A stretch of DNA of 37,693 nucleotides. Source: Planctomycetota bacterium (GTDB lineage: Bacteria; Planctomycetota; UBA1135; UBA2386). The stretch lies in assembly GCA_016793265.1 (NCBI GenBank), contig JAEUHT010000293.1:1-37693 (forward strand). The letters are read 5' to 3'. Numbering within the stretch: the stretch's first letter is position 1; every line of letters starts with the position of its first letter. The notes below the pieces were generated by a model, which was not told the origin of the DNA, made no database searches, and worked only from the letters and a program-made list of their open reading frames with translations. This document shows, one piece after another, positions 1 through 7,468 of the stretch. Both the position numbers and the translations under genes were made by a program.

Positions 1-1
1 G

Positions 2-1963
2 ATCGGCAACGGCACCACGTTCACCGTCGGCCAGCAGCTGAGCCTCGGCGGCATCCCGATGTGGATGGCTGGCGGCGACCTCGACGACGACGGCGATCAG
101 GATCTCGTCGTGGTGCGCAGCGAGGCGGACGCGACCGACCTCTACCGCAACGACGGCAACGGCAGCTTCACCTTGGCCGGCACGCTGCCGGTCGGCGCCA
201 ACGCGCTGGCGGTGGTGGTCGACGACCTCGATGGTGACGGCACCCCGGACATCGTCGTGTCGCGGCCGTCGGCGCCCGAGATCATGGTCGGCTACAGCGA
301 CGGCAACTTCGGCTTCTACAGCGTGCAGACGCTGGCGATGCCCGGCGGCGGTTCGGCCTTCACGCTGCGCACCGGCGACATCACGCGCGACCAGGTCAAC
401 GACCTGATGGTCGCCGATCCGCAGTTCGATCGTGTGCTGATCTACCAGGGAACCGCCGAGACCGATCTCGACACCGACCCGATCGAGCTGTCGGTGTCGG
501 GCACGCCGGCCGCGATCGCCTTCGGCGACGTCGACGGCAACGGTGCGGGCGACATGGTGGTGTCGTGCTTCTCCAGCAACCAGCTCGTCTGCATCACCGA
601 CGTGCTGGAGGGCAAGGGCTGGTACTACAACTCGTTCGCGGTCGACCTGCCGGCGCGGCCGTCGGTGGCCACCGTCGGCGACGTCACCGGCGACGGCATG
701 AACGACGTCGTCGTCGCCCTCGCCTTCACGGCGAGCATCGCGGTCGTGCCGGCGCTGGCCGGCGGCTATTCGAGCCCGCTCGGCGAGCCGTTCGTGCTCG
801 ACGCGACCGGCCTGCCGCTGCGTCCGTTCATCGGCGACTTCGACCAGAACGGCGTCGCCGACGTCTGCGTGTTGTCCGGCCTCGGCAGCCTGCTCAACCT
901 GTGGCTGGCCAGGGACAGTGGCAGCCTGATCGGCGCGCGCAGCCACCACAGTGGTCTGCCTGGCGCGGCCTGGATCGAGGGGGCAGACTTCGACGGCGAC
1001 GGCAAGGCCGACCTCGCCACCGGCAGCTACGAGAGCAATGAGCTGGCGTTCTTGAGCCAGTCGCCGAGCGGCATGGCCGTGCAGGCGACCTTCGACGTCG
1101 GTGACCCGATCCACCAGCTCGCGGCGCGCGACCTCGATCTCGACGGCAAGCCCGACCTCGTCGTCGGCATCCCGGGCGGCATCCGCCTGCTGCACAACCT
1201 GTCGACGCCCGGCAACTTCAGCTTCGAAGTGCTGCCCGGCTCGCCGGTCAAGATCGGCTCCGGTGAGTTCCCGTTCGGCCTCGTCATCGCCGACCTCGAC
1301 CGCGACGGCAACTTCGACATCGCCCTGTGCGACTACGTCGGCGGCGGCGTGCACCTCGTGCGCGGCACCAACACCCCGTTCGAGTTCGCCGACGAGGTCG
1401 TGCTGCAGGTCGGTGGTGGCCCCGTCGGCCTCGCCGCCGCGGACTTCACCGGCGACGGCCAGCTCGATCTGGCGGTCTCGCGCGCCGGCCAGTCGGATCT
1501 GCGCATCCTCGCCAACCGCGGCAGCTTCACCTTCGAGGCGGGGCTGACGGTGCCGGTCGGCGAGTCGCCGAACTACCTCGTCACCGGCGACTTCGACCGC
1601 GACGGCCGCGCCGACCTCGTGGTCAGCAACGCCATCTCCGGTTCGGTCACCGTGCTGTTCGGCAATGGCGCCGGCTTCGACGGCCAGTCCTACGCGGCCG
1701 GCGCGGCGCCCACGGCGCTGCTGGCCAAGGACCTCAACGGCGACGGCTTCGAGGACATCCTGGTGGCGTCGCTGCAGAGCGGCGACTTCCGCGTGCTGGT
1801 CGGCGATGGCAAGGGCGGCTTCCCGCTGCTGCCGTCGTTCCCCGGCACGCTCGGCGCCTCCGACGCGGTGTTGCAGGACATGGACGGCGACGGCGTCGAC
1901 GACCTGATGATCTCGAGCCTGATCACCAACCGCGTGTCGCTGGTGCGCGGCGTGCAGCAGTGA
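2..1963 (+). CDS. FG-GAP/VCBS repeat protein, 5' end outside window
   Basis: The frame is open from base 2, so the N-terminus (probably with a signal peptide) lies upstream; 653 residues are visible. At least 13 repeats of the form D-[LFVM]-[DNT]-x-[DN]-G-x-x-D-[LIV] are spaced about 45-50 residues apart, for example DLDGDGTPDIVV, DFDGDGKADLAT and DMDGDGVDDLMI. The repeats are calcium-binding loops of FG-GAP/VCBS beta-propeller blades; 13-14 blades would fit two seven-bladed propellers. The protein ends right after the last blade with no anchor or sorting domain visible. Such proteins are secreted or surface-exposed and mediate binding or adhesion; the ligand cannot be told here. The next gene follows after 42 bases. 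Family assignment is firm, function is not. Confidence 0.88.
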   Translation: MGNGTTFTVGQQLSLGGIPMWMAGGDLDDDGDQDLVVVRSEADATDLYRNDGNGSFTLAGTLPVGANALAVVVDDLDGDGTPDIVVSRPSAPEIMVGYSDGNFGFYSVQTLAMPGGGSAFTLRTGDITRDQVNDLMVADPQFDRVLIYQGTAETDLDTDPIELSVSGTPAAIAFGDVDGNGAGDMVVSCFSSNQLVCITDVLEGKGWYYNSFAVDLPARPSVATVGDVTGDGMNDVVVALAFTASIAVVPALAGGYSSPLGEPFVLDATGLPLRPFIGDFDQNGVADVCVLSGLGSLLNLWLARDSGSLIGARSHHSGLPGAAWIEGADFDGDGKADLATGSYESNELAFLSQSPSGMAVQATFDVGDPIHQLAARDLDLDGKPDLVVGIPGGIRLLHNLSTPGNFSFEVLPGSPVKIGSGEFPFGLVIADLDRDGNFDIALCDYVGGGVHLVRGTNTPFEFADEVVLQVGGGPVGLAAADFTGDGQLDLAVSRAGQSDLRILANRGSFTFEAGLTVPVGESPNYLVTGDFDRDGRADLVVSNAISGSVTVLFGNGAGFDGQSYAAGAAPTALLAKDLNGDGFEDILVASLQSGDFRVLVGDGKGGFPLLPSFPGTLGASDAVLQDMDGDGVDDLMISSLITNRVSLVRGVQQ

Positions 1964-2005
1964 CGTCGAAGGCCACCCGCAGCTGAGCCGCGCGAGGAAC
2001 GCATC

Positions 2006-2956
2006 GTGACCGACGAATTGATGGGGGTGATCCTCGCCGCCGGCAAGGGCACGCGCATGCGGCCCTTCTCGGAGCGCTGGCCGAAGCCGATCCTGCCGGT
2101 GCTGGACAAGCCGCTGATGGCCTACCAGCTCGAGATGATGGCGGCGATGGGCATCCGCCGCGTGGTCGTCGTCATCGGCCACCTCGGCCACGAGGTCGTG
2201 CGTGCGCTCGGCGACGGCAGCCAGTACGGCGTGCGCATCCAGTACGTCGAACAGGAGGAGATGCTCGGCATCGCCCACGCCGTGTCGCGGCTGGAGAGCC
2301 ACGTCGACCGGCCGTTCTTCCTGTTCCTCGGCGACATCTTCTTCGTCACCGAGAACCTCGGCGAGATGGTGTCGCGCTTCCGGGCCGGACAGCTCGGCGG
2401 CGTGCTCGCCTGCAAGCGCGAGCCCAACCTCGAGGCGATCAAACGCAACTTCGTGGTGCTCACCGACGCGCAGGGCGTCGTGCACCGTGTCATCGAGAAG
2501 CCGCGCCACCCGCGCACGGACCTCAAGGGCTGCGGCATCTACCTGTTCGATCTGGCGTTCTTCGACGCCGTGCGCCGCACGCCGCGCACCGCGATGCGCA
2601 ACGAGTACGAGATCACCGACTCGATCCAGATCTTCCTCGACGACGGCTACAAGGTCGAAGCCGCCGAGGTCGTCAAGGCCGACATGAACGTCAGCTACCC
2701 GGCCGACCTGCTCGACCTCAACCTGCGCTTGCTCACGCAGCGGGCCAGCAGGGAGTTCCTGGGCCGTGGTGTGCAGCGTGGTCGCGGCGTCGAGCTCGAC
2801 GCGGTGGTGGCGATGGACGGGGCGACGATCGGTGATGGCGCCCGGCTGCGGGATTGCCTGTTGTTCCCGGGCGCGAACGTGGCGGCCGGCAAGGTCGCCG
2901 CGCGTACGATCTTCACGCCCGACGCCGAGATCCGCTGCGACGGCTCCCTGGGCTGA
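2006..2956 (+). CDS. NDP-sugar pyrophosphorylase (nucleotidyltransferase)
   Basis: 316 residues with a GTG start, chosen because GAGG lies 8 bases before it. The N-terminus carries the nucleotidyltransferase signature GVILAAGKGTRMRP followed by WPKPILPVLDKPL, as in glucose-1-phosphate thymidylyltransferases and UTP:sugar-1-phosphate uridylyltransferases. Later motifs include FLFLGDIFF (metal-binding Asp) and VIEKPR. The last 60 or so residues (VVAMDGATIGDGARLRDCLLFPGANV) look like a short left-handed beta-helix. It would activate a sugar-1-phosphate to NDP-sugar in the cytoplasm for glycan or envelope synthesis. Neighbours do not include other sugar-nucleotide genes, so the sugar and base are undetermined. 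It is followed 14 bases later by an amidohydrolase. Confidence 0.85.
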   Translation: MTDELMGVILAAGKGTRMRPFSERWPKPILPVLDKPLMAYQLEMMAAMGIRRVVVVIGHLGHEVVRALGDGSQYGVRIQYVEQEEMLGIAHAVSRLESHVDRPFFLFLGDIFFVTENLGEMVSRFRAGQLGGVLACKREPNLEAIKRNFVVLTDAQGVVHRVIEKPRHPRTDLKGCGIYLFDLAFFDAVRRTPRTAMRNEYEITDSIQIFLDDGYKVEAAEVVKADMNVSYPADLLDLNLRLLTQRASREFLGRGVQRGRGVELDAVVAMDGATIGDGARLRDCLLFPGANVAAGKVAARTIFTPDAEIRCDGSLG

Positions 2957-2958
2957 CG

Positions 2959-2964
2959 TAGCAT
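2959..2964 (+). promoter_or_regulatory. Putative -10 hexamer TAGCAT, 6 nt before ATG
   Basis: TAGCAT lies exactly six bases before the ATG of the amidohydrolase. This is the geometry expected of a leaderless transcript (TANNNT-N6-ATG). No clear -35 or Shine-Dalgarno sequence is visible. It could equally be chance within an operon. Confidence 0.3.
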
Positions 2965-2970
2965 CGCGGC

Positions 2971-4608
2971 ATGTTCGCCGCGCTCGCCGCTGCCGTCGTC
3001 GCTCTGCTGCCCCAGGATCCGCCGGCGACGACCGGCAGCAGCGGCAACCTGCTGCTGCGTGGGGCCACGATCCACACCGGCACCAACCGCGACTGGCCGG
3101 GGGCCTTGTCCTCGATGCACGGCCGGATCCACGGCGCACAGACGCTCGACCCGGCGGTCGACGCGCAGGCGATCGAGCTGCCTTTCGCCTTCGTATCGCC
3201 GGGGCTGATCGACGCCCACGGCCACCTGCTCTCTCTCGGCGGCATGTTGGAAGAGGTCGACCTGGTCGGCACCACGTCGTTCCAGGAGGTCGTCGCCCGC
3301 GCCGTGGTGAAGGCCCGCACGCTGCCGAAGGGCAGTTGGGTGATCGGCCGCGGCTGGGACCAGAACGACTGGCCCGACGCGGCGATGCCACACCACCGGG
3401 AGCTGTCGGCGGCGATCCCGGACCACCCGGTCTGGCTGACCCGAATCGATGGCCACGCCGGGCTCGCCAACCGCGCCGCCCTGCAGCTCGCCGGGCTCGG
3501 CAAGCACAGCGTCGTCGGCGCCGGCGGCGAGATCCTGCGGGATGCGGCGGGCGAACCCACGGGCGTGCTGATCGACGACGCGATGGCCGCGATCCGCCTG
3601 CCGCCGTTGTCGCCGGCCCAGGTGCGGCAGCGGCTGCTGGCCGCGCAGCGTGAGTGCCTGCGTCTCGGCCTCACCTGCGTTCACGATGCCGGCGTCAGTG
3701 CCAGCACGCTCGACGTGATGCTGGGGCTGCACCACGACGGCAAGTGGGCGCTGCGTACCTACGTGTTGCTGGACGCGAACGAACGCGAGCTGATCGCGCG
3801 CGGTCCTTGGCAGACGGCCGACGGTCGCATCGTGGTGCGCGCAGTGAAGGCCTACGCCGACGGCGCCCTCGGCTCACGCGGCGCCTCGTTGCTCGAACCC
3901 TACACCGACCAGCCGGGCAAGCGTGGCCTCGTCAGCCTGCCGAAGGGCGCCTTGCTCGAGCTGGCCCAACGCTGCGCCGACAGCGGCATGCAGCTCTGCA
4001 CCCACGCGATCGGCGACGCCGCCAACCGCACCGTGCTCGATGCCTATGCCGCGGTGCAGGGGGCCGGTCGGTTGGCCGAGCGGCGCTTCCGCATCGAACA
4101 CGCGCAGGTCATCGCCGAGGCCGACTTCGCCCGTTTTGCCGGGCTCGGCGTGCTGCCGTCGATGCAGCCGACCCACCTCACCTCCGACATGCCGTGGGCC
4201 ACGGCGCGGCTCGGGCCGGAGCGTGTACTGCGCGCCTACGCCTGGCGGCGCTTCCTTGACCTCGGCGTGATCGTGCCGTTCGGCAGCGACTTCCCGGTCG
4301 AGTCGGCGGATCCGCGCCGCGGGATCTATGCCGCGGTGACGACGCGCGGTCTCCAGGGCGGGCCCGAAGGTGGCTTCCGACCGGATCAGAAGTTGTCGCG
4401 TGAGCAGGCGCTGCGCGGCTTCACGCTGCACGCGGCGTACGCGATGTTCCAGGAGCAGGGGCTCGGCACCATCGAGGTCGGCAAGCTCGCCGACTTCACC
4501 GTGTTCGACCGCGACCTGCGCACCTGCAGCGAGGCCGAATTGCTGACGGCCAAGGTGCTGCTGACCGTGATCGGCGGGCAGGTGGTCTACGACGGCCGCG
4601 AAAGGTAG
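2971..4608 (+). CDS. Amidohydrolase family 3 (YtcJ-like), exported
   Basis: 545 residues. A short hydrophobic N-terminus (MFAALAAAVVALLPQDPP) suggests export or a lipid-free signal peptide. The metal-binding motif is SPGLIDAHGHLLSLG (HxH). GHAGLANRAAL, the THAIGDAANRTVLDAY region, FRIEHAQVI and the late FGSDFPVESADPRRGIYAAVTTR are the usual landmarks of YtcJ-like zinc amidohydrolases. The length is normal for the family. It hydrolyses an amide or related C-N bond; the natural substrates of this family are poorly known. It sits between a sugar nucleotidyltransferase and larE, 12 bases before larE, suggesting co-transcription, but the context does not reveal a substrate. Confidence 0.9.
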   Translation: MFAALAAAVVALLPQDPPATTGSSGNLLLRGATIHTGTNRDWPGALSSMHGRIHGAQTLDPAVDAQAIELPFAFVSPGLIDAHGHLLSLGGMLEEVDLVGTTSFQEVVARAVVKARTLPKGSWVIGRGWDQNDWPDAAMPHHRELSAAIPDHPVWLTRIDGHAGLANRAALQLAGLGKHSVVGAGGEILRDAAGEPTGVLIDDAMAAIRLPPLSPAQVRQRLLAAQRECLRLGLTCVHDAGVSASTLDVMLGLHHDGKWALRTYVLLDANERELIARGPWQTADGRIVVRAVKAYADGALGSRGASLLEPYTDQPGKRGLVSLPKGALLELAQRCADSGMQLCTHAIGDAANRTVLDAYAAVQGAGRLAERRFRIEHAQVIAEADFARFAGLGVLPSMQPTHLTSDMPWATARLGPERVLRAYAWRRFLDLGVIVPFGSDFPVESADPRRGIYAAVTTRGLQGGPEGGFRPDQKLSREQALRGFTLHAAYAMFQEQGLGTIEVGKLADFTVFDRDLRTCSEAELLTAKVLLTVIGGQVVYDGRER

Positions 4609-4620
4609 AACGGGCGCGCG

Positions 4621-5457
4621 ATGCTGCCTCTGACCGCCAGCCTCCCGTACGAGCAGAAGCTCCGGCTCCTGCAGCAGACGCTGCAGGAGCTGCCCGGCGT
4701 CGTCGTCGCGTTCTCCGGTGGGGTCGACTCCACGGCCTTGCTGCACGCCTGCCGGCAGTCGCTCGGGGATCGTGTCGTCGCCGTGACCGCCGACTCGCCG
4801 TCGTTGCCGCGGGGCGAGCTGCAGGAGTGCCGGGTGTTGGCCGCGGAGCTGGGGGTGCCGCACGTCGTGCTGCCGACCGACGAGCTGCAGCAGGAGGGCT
4901 ACCGGCAGAACGCCGGCGACCGCTGCTTCTTCTGCAAGCAGGCGCTGTTCGTGACCGTCGCCGAACGCCGCGCCGAGTTCGCGGCGACCGATTGGGCGGT
5001 TGCCTACGGCGCCATCACCGACGACCTCGGCGACCATCGTCCTGGCCAGCAGGCCGCGGCCGAACACGGCGTGCTGGCGCCGCTCGTCGCCGCCGGCTTC
5101 GCCAAGGTCGACGTGCGCCGCTACAGCCGCGACGCCGGCCTGCGCACCGCCGACAAACCGAGCTTCGCCTGCTTGTCGTCGCGCGTGCCCTACGGCACCC
5201 GGATCGACGCCGCGGTGCTGCGCCGCATCGAGGCCGCCGAGGCGGTGCTGCGCGCGCATGGCTTCCGCCAGTTCCGCGTGCGCCACCATGACCACCTGGC
5301 GCGCGTCGAGGTGGGGCCGGACGAACTGCCGCGCGCCTTCGAACTGCACGCGGTGCTCGGCCGCGGCATCCAGGCCGCCGGCTACACCTTCGTCGCCATC
5401 GACGTGTTCGGTTACCGCGCCGGTGCGCTCAACCTGCTGTTGCCGAAGGAAGCCTGA
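4621..5457 (+). CDS. larE: LarE-type ATP-dependent sulfur transferase
   Basis: 278 residues. The PP-loop ATPase motif AFSGGVDSTALL is near residue 31. Downstream are NAGDRCFFCKQALF (Cys102, Cys105), GAITDDLGDHRPG and PSFACLSSRVPYGTRID (Cys184). In the nickel-pincer cofactor pathway LarE adenylates the carboxylate of the P2CMN precursor made by LarB and transfers sulfur. In Lactobacillus plantarum the sulfur comes from a sacrificed Cys176, equivalent by position to Cys184 here. The additional CxxC resembles the three-cysteine LarE type reported to hold a [4Fe-4S] cluster. No larA, larB or larC is in the window. The stop overlaps the next start by one base (TGATG). Confidence 0.9.
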   Translation: MLPLTASLPYEQKLRLLQQTLQELPGVVVAFSGGVDSTALLHACRQSLGDRVVAVTADSPSLPRGELQECRVLAAELGVPHVVLPTDELQQEGYRQNAGDRCFFCKQALFVTVAERRAEFAATDWAVAYGAITDDLGDHRPGQQAAAEHGVLAPLVAAGFAKVDVRRYSRDAGLRTADKPSFACLSSRVPYGTRIDAAVLRRIEAAEAVLRAHGFRQFRVRHHDHLARVEVGPDELPRAFELHAVLGRGIQAAGYTFVAIDVFGYRAGALNLLLPKEA

Positions 5458-6806
5458 TGAGACCGCTGGTTCGCCCGCTCGTGTTCGCCTTCGCCGTGGC
5501 CCCGCTGCTGGCGCAGCAGGGCTCCATCACCGAACTGCGGGTGCGCGAGACGGTCGCGTGGCTCGCCGACGACGCCCGCGGCGGCCGCGCCTCGGGCAGC
5601 CCGGAGCTGGAGCAGGTGGCCGATTGGATCATCGCCCGCTTCGAGGCGGCCGGGCTGCAGCCGGTGCGTTCGGCGTTCGCGCACGACTTCGTCTTGCCAG
5701 GCCTCGCGCTCGACTCCGGCGCCGTGCAGCTGCTGCTGCAGCGCACCGTCGACGGCAAGACCACCGACCACCGCTTCGAGCCGGGCAAGCAGGTGCGGCA
5801 GTGGACGGCGGCGGACGTCGTCGAGGGCGATGTCGAGCCGTGTACGGTGGCGACCTTCGGCGATCGTGTGCTGCAGCTGCAGATCGACTCCGGCTCGGCG
5901 CGCCGGCCGATCATCGTCGAGGTCGACGAGCAGCACCCGTACTGGCTCGCCAGCCAAGGCGTGCACCAGGTGCTCGGCAAGCGCCGTCGCGCCGCACGGC
6001 CCGTGCTGCTGGTGTCCAAGGGCCTCTTGCCGGCCAATCCGCCGGATGGCCGCGAGGTCGGCTGGACGGCGACGTGGTCGGTGGCGCCGGCGGAGAAGGG
6101 CGAGGTGCCGCAGCGCAACGTGCTGGCGCTGTTGCCAGGCACCACGAAGAAGGACGAGTACGTGCTCGTCAGCGCCCACTACGACCACATCGGCAAGGGC
6201 TCGCCGGTGGGCGGCGACCACATCAACAACGGCGCCGACGACGACGCCAGCGGCACCACGGCCGTGATCCTGCTGGCCGAGGCGATGGCGAAGATGCCGC
6301 CGCCGGCGCGCAGCGTGTTGTTCGTCTGCTTCGCCGCCGAGGAGCGCAACCTGCTCGGCTCGGCCGCGTTCGCCGAACGTCCGCCGGTGCCGCTCGAGCA
6401 GGTCGTCGCCAACCTCAACATCGAGATGATCGGCCGGCCGCTCGAGGGCAACCAGGGCAAGGCGTGGATCACGGGGCGCGAGCTCAGCGACTTCGCGGCG
6501 ATCGCCGCCGAGGCGCTCGGCCGCGGCGACGTGCAGGTCGTCGACTTCCCGCTGGCGAGCCGGCTGTTCGCGCAGAGCGACAACTTCTCGTTGGCCCGCC
6601 GCGGGGTGGTCGCGCACTCGGTCAGCGCCGGGTCGCTGCACGAGGACTACCACCAGCCTGGTGATGAGGTGGCGAAGCTCGACCTGCCGCACATGACGAA
6701 GATCATCCGCGGCCTGTTGGAGCTCACGCTCGAACTCGCCAATCGTGAGGCCGCGCCGCAGTGGAACGAGAAGGGCAAGCAGCAGATCGAACGGCTGCGG
6801 CGCTAG
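5457..6806 (+). CDS. M28 family zinc peptidase, exported
   Basis: 449 residues with a signal peptide (MRPLVRPLVFAFAVAPLLAQQ). Residues 20-230 form the pre-catalytic and PA-like part. The catalytic core reads SAHYDH (His241), GADDDASG (Asp261), AAEERN (Glu295/Glu296), NIEMIGR (Glu323) and EDYHQPGDE (His399), the order of zinc ligands and catalytic Glu in M28 aminopeptidases. The fourth ligand is normally Asp (NLDMIGR); here it is Glu. It should act on peptides outside the cytoplasmic membrane, either as an aminopeptidase or a related exopeptidase. It is the last gene of the plus-strand run and converges with the next gene after 18 bases. Confidence 0.92.
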   Translation: MRPLVRPLVFAFAVAPLLAQQGSITELRVRETVAWLADDARGGRASGSPELEQVADWIIARFEAAGLQPVRSAFAHDFVLPGLALDSGAVQLLLQRTVDGKTTDHRFEPGKQVRQWTAADVVEGDVEPCTVATFGDRVLQLQIDSGSARRPIIVEVDEQHPYWLASQGVHQVLGKRRRAARPVLLVSKGLLPANPPDGREVGWTATWSVAPAEKGEVPQRNVLALLPGTTKKDEYVLVSAHYDHIGKGSPVGGDHINNGADDDASGTTAVILLAEAMAKMPPPARSVLFVCFAAEERNLLGSAAFAERPPVPLEQVVANLNIEMIGRPLEGNQGKAWITGRELSDFAAIAAEALGRGDVQVVDFPLASRLFAQSDNFSLARRGVVAHSVSAGSLHEDYHQPGDEVAKLDLPHMTKIIRGLLELTLELANREAAPQWNEKGKQQIERLRR

Positions 6807-6824
6807 CGCCGGTTGGTGCTGGCG

Positions 6825-7397
6825 TCAGCGCATGACCGTGTTGCTGCGGTCCTTGATGGTCATCGGCGGCACCTCGCGCGGCTTGCGTTCGGGCACCGGC
6901 GGATCGAGCGGCTCGTCCTCGACCACCGGGTCGGCGACGCAGCGCACGCGCCAGCTCCAGCCCGGCTGCAGGTGCACGTCGTAGGTCGGCGTGCGCAGCT
7001 CGTCCGAGTAGTAGCTGCCGCGCGCCAGCGGGATCGGCACCGGCACGATGCAGCAGCAGGTCTGCGTCGATACGACCCGGCCGCGTGCGTCGAGTACGTC
7101 GAGCGAGACCCACGCCTGCACGATCGGCCGGGTGGTGCGGTTCTGGTAGTGGAACCGGCAACGCACGTAGGTGTTGCCCGGGAAGCCGTCCAGGCTGATC
7201 TCGCGCACCGTGACGCGGCCTTGGCCGTCGAAGTCGAAGACGTGGGTGCCGGTGTTCTCCGCACGAAACACCGCCTGGGTGTGGCGCAGCGTCGCCAGCT
7301 CGCCTTCGAGCTCCTGACGCAGGTTGCCGTTGTCGACGGGGGTTGCGCACGCAGCGGTGAGCAACAGGAGGCTGGTCAGCAAGCGGTTGGGCTTCAT
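6825..7397 (-). CDS. Small lipoprotein of unknown function
   Basis: 190 residues. The start MKPNRLLTSLLLLTAACATP gives a signal peptide with a lipobox-like TAAC, so the mature protein should be lipid-anchored at Cys17. The rest reads as a single beta-rich domain (NTYVRCRFHYQN..., VQAWVSLDVLDARGRVV..., WSWRVRCVADP), reminiscent of small Ig-like domains of envelope lipoproteins such as the YcfL group, but the resemblance is only by pattern. A run of three cysteines (TQTCCCIVPVP) is unusual for an exported protein. The C-terminus is proline- and charge-rich. It lies 71 bases downstream of the secreted protein gene on the same strand, so the two may be co-transcribed. Confidence 0.75.
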   Translation of the reverse strand: MKPNRLLTSLLLLTAACATPVDNGNLRQELEGELATLRHTQAVFRAENTGTHVFDFDGQGRVTVREISLDGFPGNTYVRCRFHYQNRTTRPIVQAWVSLDVLDARGRVVSTQTCCCIVPVPIPLARGSYYSDELRTPTYDVHLQPGWSWRVRCVADPVVEDEPLDPPVPERKPREVPPMTIKDRSNTVMR

Positions 7398-7468
7398 GAT
7401 GGGCGCGCGCCTTGGCAAAGTCCGTTCCCGTGGACGGTCGATGGCGCCGGGCTCTTCCCGGCGCCTGC

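Noticed and set aside
1..1963. FG-GAP protein as an integrin-like or toxin component
   Set aside because: Repeats alone do not allow such a role; no partner genes or effector domains are visible.
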